A stretch of DNA of 64,000 bases from Mesorhizobium sp. (lineage in GTDB: Bacteria; Pseudomonadota; Alphaproteobacteria; Rhizobiales; Rhizobiaceae). Positions 26,831 to 35,458 of the stretch are shown here, piece by piece. The stretch covers positions 186,001 through 250,000 of the forward strand of contig SAPZ01000002.1 in NCBI GenBank assembly GCA_004020875.1. Direction: 5' to 3'. The notes under the pieces were generated by a model. The model was not told the DNA's origin, did not search any database, and worked only from the letters and a program-made list of their open reading frames with translations. Position 1 is the first letter of the stretch, and each line of letters starts with the position of its first letter. The translations under genes and the position numbers were made by a program.

Positions 26831-27847
26831 TTACTTGATGTCTTCTGGCTTCCAGCAGTTCCGGCCGGTCGCGTTGGTCTTGTCGACGCGGGTGATCGGG
26901 CCGAAGAAGATGGTCTTCTCGCTGCCGGCCTTGCGGTCAGGGTGCTGCAACAGCTCGGAGATCTGTTGGGCGGCGATCTCGCCCTGGATCGGCGCGTTGA
27001 AGTTGAAGATCACGTCGAGCAGCCCGTTCTTGATGCTCTCGCAGCCGGTGGCAGCGCCAGCGCCGTTGGTGACGATGGTGACCTGATCCTGCTTGCCTGC
27101 AGCCGCCACCGCCGCGCCCGCGCCTACTTCGGCATTGTCCCAGATGCCCATGATGCCGCAGAGATCGGGATGCTGCTGCAGCACCGTCTCGGTGATCTGG
27201 CGGGCCTTTTCGCTGATGTAGTCGGCCGGCTGGTCGGAGACGAGCTGCAGCTCTGGATTGGCCTTCAGCACCTCGTCGATGCCGGTGCGCATATAGATGT
27301 TGGCGGCGCCCGTCTGGACGCCGGCGAGCCACACCACCTTGTGCGAAACGGCGTTCGGCCCGGTGCAATGCTTGGCCAACTCGCCCATTTCCAGGCGGCC
27401 CATCTCGATCCAGTCATTGCCGACATAGCTATCGGTCTGGGTCGCCGACTGCATGTTGACCTGCAGCACCTTGATGCCTGCGGCCTGCGCCTGCTTCAAG
27501 AGGCGCGCATAGGTCTGCACGTCCGGGTTCTGCACGATGATCAGGTCGGGCTTCTCGGCGATGGCACCCTGCATGGCGCGGATGCCGGCATTGGTGTCGC
27601 CGTTCGGATCGCGCACCTCAAGGGTGAAGCCGTAGCGGGCGGCGTGGCGCTGCCACACCATCACCCAGGCCTGGTTGAGGTCCATGCCCTGCGAGATCGG
27701 CACGAAGATGACCTTCTTGCCCTTGACGCCGTCGAGATAGGCGGCTCGTCCCACCTGATCGGTTTCCTGGGCACTTGCGACCTGCGCGACGCCTAGCAGC
27801 GCGAGCGCGGCCATGCCCGCCAACAGGCATTTCTTGAGTATCTTCAT
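26831..27847 (-). CDS. Sugar ABC transporter substrate-binding protein, RbsB-like
   Basis: A 338-residue periplasmic sugar-binding protein with a typical signal peptide (MKILKKCLLAGMAALALLG, cleavage after ASA). It belongs to the LacI-like periplasmic-binding superfamily (VIFVPISQGMDLNQAW, LIIVQNPDVQTYARLLKQA). I chose the ATG at 27847, which begins the signal peptide, rather than a longer open frame. It lies between the two permease genes; the ligand is probably a sugar or sugar acid. Confidence 0.9.
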   Translation of the reverse strand: MKILKKCLLAGMAALALLGVAQVASAQETDQVGRAAYLDGVKGKKVIFVPISQGMDLNQAWVMVWQRHAARYGFTLEVRDPNGDTNAGIRAMQGAIAEKPDLIIVQNPDVQTYARLLKQAQAAGIKVLQVNMQSATQTDSYVGNDWIEMGRLEMGELAKHCTGPNAVSHKVVWLAGVQTGAANIYMRTGIDEVLKANPELQLVSDQPADYISEKARQITETVLQQHPDLCGIMGIWDNAEVGAGAAVAAAGKQDQVTIVTNGAGAATGCESIKNGLLDVIFNFNAPIQGEIAAQQISELLQHPDRKAGSEKTIFFGPITRVDKTNATGRNCWKPEDIK

Positions 27848-27884
27848 AGGTTTCCTCCCTGATTTGATGGTTCGAGTTCTTGTT

Positions 27885-28883
27885 TCAGATGTCGCCGCTC
27901 TGCGAGGTCTGCTCGTCGCGCGGATTGATGATGGCGTCGATGGCAAGGGCGCCGAGCAGGATCACGCTCTTGATCAGGTTCTGGCTGGTGTAGCTGAAGT
28001 TAAGGATCGTCATGCCGTTGGTCAGGATGCCAACCAGGATCGTGCCGGCGATCACGTTGCGCACGCCGCCCTGCCCGCCCGACAGGCCGATGCCGCCCAG
28101 CACGACCACCAGCAGCACGTCATAGATCAGGCTCGAATTGTAAAGGCGGGTGTCGATGCCGGTGACGAGACCCGTCATGATTATGCCGGCGGTGAACGCG
28201 ATAAGCGCGCTGATGACATATTGCGTCACGATGATCGGTCGCGTCGGCAGCCCGGTGGTGCGCGCCGCGTTCGGATTGTCGCCGGTCGCATAGACCAGCC
28301 GGCCGAAGCGTGTCTTCCTCAGGAACAGACCCATCAGAGCGGCCACCGCTCCGAAGATGACGACGGACATCGGTATGCCGAGCACGCTGCCATTGCCGAC
28401 GAATTTCAGCCAGGCGATGTCCGGCGGGGCATAGAGCACGTCCGAGGCAAAGACGATGCGACCCGAGCCGTAGACCGAGGAGGCGATGGCCAAAGTGGCG
28501 AAGATCGGCGGCACTTCCGCGATCGCCACCATGACGCCGGTGAACAGGCCGATGGCCGCGACCAGGATGGCGCCGCAGATCACGGCAAGCGTGAAATCGA
28601 TGCCCCAGCTGGAAATCCAGATGCTGAAGGCGACGCCGACGACCATCACCGCCACCATGGTGAGGTCGATGCCGCGGCCGACGACGATGAAGCCCATGCC
28701 GACGGCAAGGGTGCCGAGGATCGACACGTTCTTGAGGATGGCGATTATGTTGCCCTGGCTCAGGAAATTGTTGAGCGTCACCGAGAAGACGACGAACAGC
28801 ATGACCGAGATCGCGACGACGACGACTTCCTGCGACGCCTTGAAGCCAAGGCGCCTGTCGTCCGATTTGCCCGAACCAGGCAT
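27885..28883 (-). CDS. Sugar ABC transporter permease, RbsC-like
   Basis: A 332-residue CUT2 permease with the family segments GMGFIVVGRGIDLTMVAVMVVG near 65-85 and LGGIGLSGGQGG near 265. It is the first gene of the sugar-import operon. The ATG at 28883 is chosen for an excellent ribosome-binding site (GGAGGA) six bases upstream and because homology starts there. Together with the fusion permease it should form a heterodimeric channel. Confidence 0.9.
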   Translation of the reverse strand: MPGSGKSDDRRLGFKASQEVVVVAISVMLFVVFSVTLNNFLSQGNIIAILKNVSILGTLAVGMGFIVVGRGIDLTMVAVMVVGVAFSIWISSWGIDFTLAVICGAILVAAIGLFTGVMVAIAEVPPIFATLAIASSVYGSGRIVFASDVLYAPPDIAWLKFVGNGSVLGIPMSVVIFGAVAALMGLFLRKTRFGRLVYATGDNPNAARTTGLPTRPIIVTQYVISALIAFTAGIIMTGLVTGIDTRLYNSSLIYDVLLVVVLGGIGLSGGQGGVRNVIAGTILVGILTNGMTILNFSYTSQNLIKSVILLGALAIDAIINPRDEQTSQSGDI

Positions 28884-28974
28884 TTTCCTCCTCCCAGGCA
28901 GCCGATATTCAGCGCCTTCCTCAGCGACCAGCCGCTCCGGAATCCTCCCAAGACACCGAGCCGTTCGCCTGGTT

Positions 28975-29008
28975 CGGACAATTACGGCTGGAGCGTCGGC
29001 GGACAATT
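28975..29008. promoter_or_regulatory. Direct repeat upstream of the sugar-import operon
   Basis: Two exact copies of CGGACAATT, starting at 28975 and 29000, lie 25 bp apart in the 163-bp gap ahead of the sugar permease gene. On the operon strand they read AATTGTCCG. Spacing near two and a half helical turns and location suggest a regulator-binding site, but the repeat is short. Confidence 0.35.
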
Positions 29009-29046
29009 TCGTTTTTCTGATACGCTGTGCAGTTTGCCCCGAGGTC

Positions 29047-30108
29047 TCAGGCCTGCGGCGGCTCGCCGGCATAGGCACGCGCGAGAAGGGCCCGGATCGG
29101 TTCCCGCTCCAGCGCGCGCGGGTTCCAGTAGGGATTGGCCAGCGCAGGGTCGGTCGCGATGTCGATACCGTCTGGCGGCATGCCGATTTCGGACAGAGCC
29201 CGTTTTGCGCCGATCCGGCCCGCAAGATTATAGAGGGCCATGGCAGGATCATCCGTCTTCAGCACGGCCCGCAGGGTTTCCATGGCGCTCGGAACAGCGG
29301 GGGCGTTGTAGGCCAGCGCATGCGGCAGCACGATCGTATGGGTGTCCGCATGCGGCAGGTCGAAACTGCCGCCGAGCGCGTGGCAAAGCTTGTGGTGCAG
29401 CGCCATGCCGACCGAGCCGAGGCAGATGCCGCAGAGCCAGGCGCCGTAAAGCGCCTCGGAGCGCGCGTCGCGGTCATGCGGGTTCCCGGCAATGACCGGC
29501 AGGGCGCTCACCAATGCGCCGATGGCTTCGGTCGCCATCATATTTACCACCGGGTTGCTTTCCCTGGCATAAAGCGCCTCGACCGCATGGGCGATGGCGT
29601 TCATGCCGCTTGTTCCCGACAAGGAGGCGGGTAGCGTCATCGTCAGGTCAACGTCGTAGATCACCACCTCCGGCAGCACCCTCGGGCTCGATTGGGTGAC
29701 CTTCACGCCATCCTTCGTCTCGCCGAGGATCGGCGTCATTTCCGAGCCGGCATAGGTCGTCGGCATGACGATCTGCGGCAGGTCGGTGCGCAACGCGATC
29801 GCCTTGGCAAGGCCGGTCGTGGAACCGCCGCCAACGGCGACCAGCCCGTCGGCCTTGAGTTCCGCCACGACCCGCAGCGCGTCCTCGGTCACCGACACCG
29901 GCGTATGCATCGTCGCCCCGGCATAGACGCCGGCTGCCCTGTCGCCGAGGGACTCGGCATGGCGCCGGGCATCGGCCTCCCGCGGCGGCGTGGCCAGCAC
30001 GAGCACGCGTTTCAGCCCCAGACGGTCGATCTCTCCCGGCAACCTTGCGATCGTGCCCGATCCGAAGACAACGCGTGCCGGCTGGGCGTTATAGACGAAG
30101 CTTCTCAT
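29047..30108 (-). CDS. Maleylacetate reductase (iron-type alcohol dehydrogenase fold)
   Basis: A 353-residue member of the Fe-ADH family. FVYNAQPARVVFGSGT at the N-terminus, the cofactor loop VGGGSTTGLAKAIAL near 92-105, PTTYAGSEMTPI near 117 and HHKLCHALGGSFDLPHA near 240 match maleylacetate reductases. These reduce maleylacetate to 3-oxoadipate in hydroxyquinol, resorcinol and chloroaromatic degradation. No hydroxyquinol dioxygenase is in the window, so the pathway is not complete here. It is 164 bp upstream of the sugar transporter on the same strand. Confidence 0.85.
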   Translation of the reverse strand: MRSFVYNAQPARVVFGSGTIARLPGEIDRLGLKRVLVLATPPREADARRHAESLGDRAAGVYAGATMHTPVSVTEDALRVVAELKADGLVAVGGGSTTGLAKAIALRTDLPQIVMPTTYAGSEMTPILGETKDGVKVTQSSPRVLPEVVIYDVDLTMTLPASLSGTSGMNAIAHAVEALYARESNPVVNMMATEAIGALVSALPVIAGNPHDRDARSEALYGAWLCGICLGSVGMALHHKLCHALGGSFDLPHADTHTIVLPHALAYNAPAVPSAMETLRAVLKTDDPAMALYNLAGRIGAKRALSEIGMPPDGIDIATDPALANPYWNPRALEREPIRALLARAYAGEPPQA

Positions 30109-30282
30109 GTGAGCCTCTCCCGTCAGCCGCGACTGTATGCCGTGGCATGAAATTTGGCGACGAAGAGGCGCGCGCGTAAGTGCACTAGCCGTCGAATCTG
30201 GCTGCCAAGGATTTGTTCGCCGTCGGAAGCTGGCATCAGCCGATTGCGCCGCGCCATCGGCGCGGTCGAGGATCGCGGTGGT

Positions 30283-31275
30283 TTAGGCGATCCTCTGCTC
30301 GAACTGCATCACGCTCGCGCTCTTGCGCAGTCCCGTCGCGACGACCGACACGCGGAACTTGCCCGCCAATGCCTGGTCGAAGATGGCGCCGACGATAATG
30401 TCGGCATCGGCGTCGACTTCTTCGCGTATCCTTGTCGCGGCCTCATCGACCTCGAACAGCGTCATGTCCATGCCGCCGCTGATCGACACAAGCAGCCCCC
30501 TGGCGCCCGTCATGGACGCTTCGTCGAGCAGCGGATTGGCGATCGCCGCCTCGGCCGCCGTCCTTGCACGTCCTTCCCCCGAGGCCTCGCCGGTTCCCAT
30601 CATTGCCGGGCCCATGTCCCGCATCACCGACTTCACGTCCGCGAAATCGAGATTGATCAGGCCCTCCTTGACGATCAGGTCCGTGATGCAGCCGACACCG
30701 GCATAGAGGACTCGATCGGCCATGGCGAAGGCGTCGGCGAAAGTGGTCTTGGCATCGGCGACCCTGAAAAGGTTCTGGTTCGGGATGACGATCACGGTGT
30801 CGGCGCTCTCGCGCAGGCGTTCTATTCCTTCCTCGGCTGCCTGGGTCCTGCGCTTGCCTTCGAAGACGAAAGGCTTGGTGACGACGGCCACCGTCAAAAT
30901 TCCGGCATCGCGCGCGGCCCGCGCAATCACGGGCGCCGCACCAGTCCCGGTGCCGCCCCCCATGCCGGCGGTGATGAAACACATATGCGTTCCCGCCAGA
31001 TGATCCATGATCTCATCGATGGATTCCTCCGCGGCCGCACTTCCGACCTGGGGCAGCGATCCGGCGCCCAGACCCTCCGTCACATGCGCGCCCAATTGGA
31101 TCAGCCGGGACGACTTCGACATGGTGAGCGCCTGAGCGTCGGTGTTGGCGACGACGAACTCGACGCCCTGCAAGCCTTCGGCGATCATGTTGTTGACGGC
31201 GTTGCCGCCAGCGCCGCCGACCCCTACAACGGTGATCTTGGGTCTCATCTCCAGGATTTCCGGCTTGGCGGTCAT
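30283..31275 (-). CDS. ftsZ: Short FtsZ paralogue lacking the C-terminal tail
   Basis: A 330-residue tubulin-like GTPase. The tubulin signature GGGTGTGA is at 106-113 and the T7 catalytic loop NLDFADV at 208-214 is intact, so GTP hydrolysis is likely. The protein ends with the globular C-terminal domain. The long disordered linker and the conserved C-terminal peptide that main alphaproteobacterial FtsZ proteins use to bind FtsA and other partners are absent. It lies alone among catabolic genes, not beside ftsQ/ftsA. A truncated second FtsZ is known in Sinorhizobium meliloti (FtsZ2); this is probably its counterpart. Confidence 0.92.
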   Translation of the reverse strand: MTAKPEILEMRPKITVVGVGGAGGNAVNNMIAEGLQGVEFVVANTDAQALTMSKSSRLIQLGAHVTEGLGAGSLPQVGSAAAEESIDEIMDHLAGTHMCFITAGMGGGTGTGAAPVIARAARDAGILTVAVVTKPFVFEGKRRTQAAEEGIERLRESADTVIVIPNQNLFRVADAKTTFADAFAMADRVLYAGVGCITDLIVKEGLINLDFADVKSVMRDMGPAMMGTGEASGEGRARTAAEAAIANPLLDEASMTGARGLLVSISGGMDMTLFEVDEAATRIREEVDADADIIVGAIFDQALAGKFRVSVVATGLRKSASVMQFEQRIA

Positions 31276-31494
31276 TTCTTCATCTTTCTACGAAAGCGCC
31301 TGCTGCTCCGCCACACAGCGATGCGAAACCGAAGCAACGAGCACACGAATCAGGTGATCCCCACCAAGTGCAGGGAATCAGAGCGGGCGCCTCCCTGCAA
31401 GGTCCGCCGAGCATATGCAAGCGCGATGCCCCTGCGTTTGAACAAAAAGGTTCCGGGTGCCCGAGTGCTCCAAGGCGACCCGTTGCAAGAAATT

Positions 31495-32535
31495 CTATTG
31501 CTTCACCGAGGTCGAGGTGCCCCAGGTGTCCGACAGCACATAGCCTTGGGGATAGGGATCCGTCGGATCGAGATAGTAGTTGTGCTCGCCCGTGATCCAG
31601 GCTCGGCCGGTGATCTCGGGAACGATCGCCTTGCGTCCGGCAATTTCGGTCAGGTCCACAATTCTGCCGGTGAAGCGCGAGCCGATGATCGATTCATGGA
31701 TCAGGACGTCGCCGACGCGCATCAGGCCGCGCGCCTGCAGCACGGCCATGCGGGCCGAGGTGCCGGTCCCCGTCGGGCTGCGGTCGGAACGGCCGGGCGA
31801 GACGATGCAGGTGTTGCGCGTGACCTTGCCTGGTCCCTGGAATGGCATGGCGAACTGCACGATCGACACGCCGCGTACGTTGTCGAATTCAGGATGCACG
31901 ACATCGAGCTGTTCGCGCGCGGCGCGGCGGACCTTCTCGCCGGCCACAGCAATTTCCCGGGCCTCGTTGGGCGTGACCGAGAAGCCGAGCGCGGCCGCGT
32001 CGACAATTGCATAGAACATCCCGCCATAGGCGATATCGACCTTCAGAGTTCCCAGCCCCTCGACCTCGATATTCGCGTCGAGGCGTTCGGCGAAGGCGGG
32101 TGCGTTGCGAAAGGTGATCGACAGGCATTTGCCGTCGCGGCATTCGGCGCGAACCTCGATGACGCCGCCTGGCATATCCAGCTTGAAGCGCGTCTCCGGC
32201 TCCTGCATCGGCACCATTCCAGTCTCGAGCAGCACGGTGGCGATGCAGATCGTGTTGGAGCCCGACATCGGCGGGTACTCCGTCGGCTCCATGATGATGG
32301 CCCCGGCGGCGCAATCCTCGCGCGTCGAGGGCACCAGGAGATTGACATGCCTGGCGACGCTGCCGCGGGGCTCGCAGATCAGCATGCGCCTGATGTGATC
32401 GTGGTCGCGCTCCATCGCGATCATCTTTTCCATCATCGTGCGGCCTGCCGGCGGCAGCACGCCGCCGACGATGACGTCGCCGATCTCACCCTCGGCATGG
32501 CAGCCGACGACGCGGATGCTGGTCCTGGTACGCAT
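31495..32535 (-). CDS. Proline-racemase-family protein, probable trans-3-hydroxy-L-proline dehydratase
   Basis: A 346-residue member of the proline racemase superfamily. Both catalytic cysteines of true racemases and epimerases are replaced: the MCGHG position reads MSGSN with Ser91, and the SPCGTG position reads SPTGTG with Thr255. Thr at the second site is a mark of trans-3-hydroxyproline dehydratases, and I recall agrobacterial dehydratases with the same Ser/Thr pair. The likely reaction is dehydration of trans-3-hydroxy-L-proline to pyrroline-2-carboxylate. The ATG at 32535 has a good GGGAGA site. It is divergent from a DapA-family gene. Confidence 0.78.
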   Translation of the reverse strand: MRTRTSIRVVGCHAEGEIGDVIVGGVLPPAGRTMMEKMIAMERDHDHIRRMLICEPRGSVARHVNLLVPSTREDCAAGAIIMEPTEYPPMSGSNTICIATVLLETGMVPMQEPETRFKLDMPGGVIEVRAECRDGKCLSITFRNAPAFAERLDANIEVEGLGTLKVDIAYGGMFYAIVDAAALGFSVTPNEAREIAVAGEKVRRAAREQLDVVHPEFDNVRGVSIVQFAMPFQGPGKVTRNTCIVSPGRSDRSPTGTGTSARMAVLQARGLMRVGDVLIHESIIGSRFTGRIVDLTEIAGRKAIVPEITGRAWITGEHNYYLDPTDPYPQGYVLSDTWGTSTSVKQ

Positions 32536-32635
32536 TGTTCTTTTCTCCCTGTCTGCCGCCAATATCGGCTTGGCAAGCGGTGCTGCTTCGGGACAAACTG
32601 ATCAATCTGCGTGCCAGCCTCAAGGAGAATCCCAG
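32536..32635. promoter_or_regulatory. Divergent promoter region, dehydratase and DapA-family genes
   Basis: 100 bp separate the two divergent starts. Both have good ribosome-binding sites (GGGAGA on the minus strand, AAGGAGA on the plus strand). The spacing means the two promoters must overlap or lie back to back, so joint control is likely. No regulator gene is adjacent and no clear operator was found. Confidence 0.45.
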
Positions 32636-33595
32636 ATGACCGCCAACGTTTTTTCCGGCTGCATGCCGGCGCTGATGACACCCTGCACCAATGACCGGCT
32701 TCCCGACTTCGACGCCCTGGTGCGCAAGGGGGGCGAATTGATCGCGGCCGGCATGTCTGCGGTGGTCTATTGCGGCTCGATGGGCGACTGGCCGCTGCTG
32801 AGCGACGAGCAGCGCATGCAAGGCGTCGAGCGCCTGGTGAAGGCCGGCGTGCCGGTGATCGTCGGCACCGGCGCCGTCAACACGGCCAGCGCCGTGGCGC
32901 ATGCGGCGCATGCCCAGAAGGTCGGCGCGCGAGGCCTGATGGTGATCCCACGCGTCTTGTCGCGCGGTCCTTCGGTCACCGCACAGCGCCACCACTTCAA
33001 GGCAATCCTTGCCGCCGCCCCCAACCTGCCCGCTGTTATCTACAACAGCCCCTATTACGGCTTCGCCACGCGCGCCGACCTCTTCTTCGCGTTGCGCGCC
33101 GAACATCCGAACCTTGTCGGCTTCAAGGAGTTCGGCGGCCCGTCGGATCTGCGCTACGCGGCGGAAAACATCACCAGCCGCGACGATGAGGTCGCGCTGA
33201 TGATCGGCGTCGACACCGCCGTCTTTCACGGCTTCGTCAATTGCGGAGCCTCCGGCGCGATCACCGGCATCGGCAACGTGCTGCCCAAGGAAGTTCTGCA
33301 CCTGGCGAGCCTCAGCCAGGCCGCGGCGAAGGGCGATGCCGAAGCCCGCCGGCTTGCGCAGGAACTGGACGCCGCGTTCGCGGTCCTGTCCTCCTTCGAC
33401 GAGGGCCCCGACCTGGTGCTCTATTTCAAGCACATGATGGTGCTGAAGGGTAACCCCGAATACAGGCTGCATTTCAACCCGACGGATGCGCTGAGTGACA
33501 GCCAGCGCGGCTTTGCTGAAGCACAGCTCAAGCTGTTCGACACCTGGTACGCCCAGTGGTCGAGGCAGCCCGCAATGGCACGTTACGCGGCCTGA
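32636..33595 (+). CDS. DapA-family lyase/aldolase, candidate pyrroline-4-hydroxy-2-carboxylate deaminase
   Basis: A 319-residue TIM-barrel lyase of the dihydrodipicolinate synthase/N-acetylneuraminate lyase family. The catalytic Tyr is in YNSPYYG and the Schiff-base Lys in VGFKEFGG near 160-167. GSMGDWPLL replaces the GTTGE-type loop of DapA, which argues against lysine biosynthesis. The pairing with a hydroxyproline-type enzyme favours a deaminase in hydroxyproline breakdown, but other 2-oxo-acid aldolase roles fit. The start at 32636 follows AAGGAGA. Confidence 0.8.
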   Translation: MTANVFSGCMPALMTPCTNDRLPDFDALVRKGGELIAAGMSAVVYCGSMGDWPLLSDEQRMQGVERLVKAGVPVIVGTGAVNTASAVAHAAHAQKVGARGLMVIPRVLSRGPSVTAQRHHFKAILAAAPNLPAVIYNSPYYGFATRADLFFALRAEHPNLVGFKEFGGPSDLRYAAENITSRDDEVALMIGVDTAVFHGFVNCGASGAITGIGNVLPKEVLHLASLSQAAAKGDAEARRLAQELDAAFAVLSSFDEGPDLVLYFKHMMVLKGNPEYRLHFNPTDALSDSQRGFAEAQLKLFDTWYAQWSRQPAMARYAA

Positions 33596-33611
33596 GCGGA
33601 CCTGAGGCCGC
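33587..33611 (+). terminator. Possible terminator hairpin after the DapA-family gene
   Basis: A perfect 7-bp stem GCGGCCT / AGGCCGC with an 11-base loop overlaps the stop codon of the DapA-family gene. No T-run follows, so a Rho-independent terminator is uncertain. Confidence 0.3.
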
Positions 33612-33905
33612 GCGACCTCGCCTTCGCCGGATCAAAGGCCGCTTCGGCGGGTCCACCACGCGATAGCGAAAGCTATGTTTTGGTTTGATCAGCAGGCAGA
33701 AGCTTCTCTCCTGCTCGCCGAAAGCGTTGTATTTCTTTGCTTTACGCCCTTGAAAATGGCGCAGGTGGCGTGGGACGATGCAAACGCTACAGCAGCTTTC
33801 GAAAGTTTATCTTTTCTTTTTGCTGGTTTTCTTGGTTTCGCGGCGCTGGCCCGCGCCGCACACTGAAATCCAGGCAAATGGGAAGCCGCAAATGAGGAAG
33901 CCCAA
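33596..33905. other. 310-bp gap without a convincing gene
   Basis: This stretch separates the DapA-family gene from the SDR pair. From about 33671 to 33850 it is clearly AT-richer than the rest of the window, with runs such as TTTATCTTTTCTTTTT. Three copies of CGAAAG are scattered through it. A 63-codon open frame inside has no ribosome-binding site and no recognisable similarity. It most likely holds the promoter of the SDR pair. Confidence 0.4.
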
Positions 33906-34616
33906 GTGACGACAGCCTTCATCACCGGGGCAACGAGCGGCATAGGACGGGCCATGGCGATCGCGCTGAGCGACGCCGGCTACAACGTTTATGCCGTTGG
34001 CCGCAGCCAGGCCGCGCTCAGGGAGTTGCAGGCCGAGCGTCCGGGTATCGTGCCGATTGCCGTCGACGTCACCGACCGCGAGGCGCTGGAATCGGTGCTG
34101 GCGGATATCACCATCGATGTGCTGATCAACAATGCCGGCATCATGCCGCCGCTCGGCAATTTCGCCGACATGAAGATCGCCGACATCGACGCAACGCTGG
34201 AGGTGAACCTCAGCGCCGCGATCCTGCTCACCCGCCTCGTCGTGCCGCAGATGCGCGAGCGGCAGTCGGGCCATATCCTGTTCACCGGCTCCGTCGCGGG
34301 CCACGCGGCATTTTCCAACATCGCCGTCTACGCAGCCACCAAGGCGGCGATCTCCGGCTTTGCCGGCGCGCTGCGCGCCGACCTCTCCCCGTCCGGTGTG
34401 CGCGTCACCGAGATCGTCGCCGGCCGCGTCGAGACGCAGCTCTACCAGGACATCCTCGACGCCAAGGCGCGCGCCGCCATGTACGCCAGCAAGGTGGTGC
34501 AGCCCGATGACGTGGCCAGAATGGTCGTCGCCGTGCTCGCGCTGCCGGCATGGGCCGACGTCACCCGTTTCGACATCATGCCGACATGGCCGACCTCGCC
34601 GAGCGGCACCAAGTAA
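33906..34616 (+). CDS. SDR-family oxidoreductase, YdfG/DltE-like
   Basis: A 236-residue short-chain dehydrogenase. The cofactor motif [10 protein letters not shown] is at 8-17, [10 protein letters not shown] near 79, the catalytic Ser in FTGSVAG and Tyr/Lys in YAATKAA near 143-147. It starts with GTG at 33906 behind GAGGAA. The following SDR gene starts 11 bp after its stop, so the pair is an operon. The NNAG(I/L)..PL pattern resembles 3-hydroxy acid dehydrogenases; substrate unknown. Confidence 0.87.
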   Translation: MTTAFITGATSGIGRAMAIALSDAGYNVYAVGRSQAALRELQAERPGIVPIAVDVTDREALESVLADITIDVLINNAGIMPPLGNFADMKIADIDATLEVNLSAAILLTRLVVPQMRERQSGHILFTGSVAGHAAFSNIAVYAATKAAISGFAGALRADLSPSGVRVTEIVAGRVETQLYQDILDAKARAAMYASKVVQPDDVARMVVAVLALPAWADVTRFDIMPTWPTSPSGTK

Positions 34617-34627
34617 GGGATAGTGGA

Positions 34628-35377
34628 TTGAAGGATCTTTCCGTTCTGATCGTTGGCGGCGGCGCCGGCCTTGGCGCCCTCCTGGCCAGGATGGCTGTCG
34701 AGGCCGGGGCGGCAAAGATCGGCATCATCGACATCAACCAGCAAGCGGCGGAGAGCGCGCTCGAACCGGCGAAGGCCAAGGGCCTGCCGGTCGCCGCCGC
34801 GACTTGCGACATCCAGGTTGGCTCCCAATGCCATGCCGCTTTCGAGGCCATCGTGGCCAAGCTCGGGCGCATCGACACGCTGATCAATTGTGCCGCCATC
34901 TATCCGCGCCGCCCGCTCCTCGAAATCACCGACGCCGACTGGGACGCCTCGAACGGCGTCAATATCAAGGGCACCTACCACATGATGGTGGCGGCCGTTC
35001 GGCATATGCGGGCACAGGAACCGAAAGCCCATGTGCGGGGTCGGATCGTGAACCTAACCTCGGTCGACGCCTTCAAGGCGCATCCCCAGAACGCCCATTA
35101 TGCCGCGACCAAGGCAGCAGTCGTCAGCCTGACCCGGTCCTTCGCGCATGACGTGGCGAAGGATGGCATCCTGGTGAACTCCGTCGCGCCGGCCGGCATG
35201 GCCACGGAGAAGGCAAAGGCCCTCGGCTTCCTGGAAGAACTGGCCAAGGCAAGCCCGCTCGGGCGCGGCGCCGAGCCGACCGAGATTGCCGAATGGGTGC
35301 TGATGACCGGCGGCCCGAAGAACACCTACATGACCGGCGAAAACGTAATTGTTTCAGGTGGTTACATTTATGCCTAG
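34628..35377 (+). CDS. SDR-family oxidoreductase, TTG start
   Basis: A 249-residue short-chain dehydrogenase with [11 protein letters not shown] at about 9-19, [10 protein letters not shown] near 90, and YAATKAAV for the catalytic Tyr/Lys. The only start that fits the N-terminus ([11 protein letters not shown]) is the TTG at 34628, seven bases after AAGGGA; no ATG or GTG is in frame there. It is the second gene of an SDR pair and is followed after 81 bp by a LysR gene on the same strand. Confidence 0.85.
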   Translation: MKDLSVLIVGGGAGLGALLARMAVEAGAAKIGIIDINQQAAESALEPAKAKGLPVAAATCDIQVGSQCHAAFEAIVAKLGRIDTLINCAAIYPRRPLLEITDADWDASNGVNIKGTYHMMVAAVRHMRAQEPKAHVRGRIVNLTSVDAFKAHPQNAHYAATKAAVVSLTRSFAHDVAKDGILVNSVAPAGMATEKAKALGFLEELAKASPLGRGAEPTEIAEWVLMTGGPKNTYMTGENVIVSGGYIYA

Positions 35378-35458
35378 AATCGTTTCGGCAGCCAGCGGCT
35401 GTTGAGGTTTGGCGGTGTATGATCAACGGGTTCTCGAACGGAAGGAGGCGGACTCACG

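Noticed and set aside
27813..29495. A 560-codon open frame on the plus strand
   Set aside because: It is antisense to the sugar permease and maleylacetate reductase genes and has no recognisable motif.
30283..31275. The main cell-division FtsZ
   Set aside because: The linker and C-terminal peptide are missing and the ftsQ-ftsA neighbours are absent.
31495..32535. Annotation as proline racemase or 4-hydroxyproline epimerase
   Set aside because: Both catalytic cysteines are replaced by Ser and Thr.
30154..32601. An 815-codon open frame on the plus strand
   Set aside because: It lies opposite ftsZ and the proline-racemase-family gene, both with clear homology; long antisense frames are common in high-G+C DNA.
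33675..33866. A 63-codon frame with a hydrophobic middle
   Set aside because: No ribosome-binding site, no similarity recognised, and it lies in an AT-rich regulatory-looking gap.
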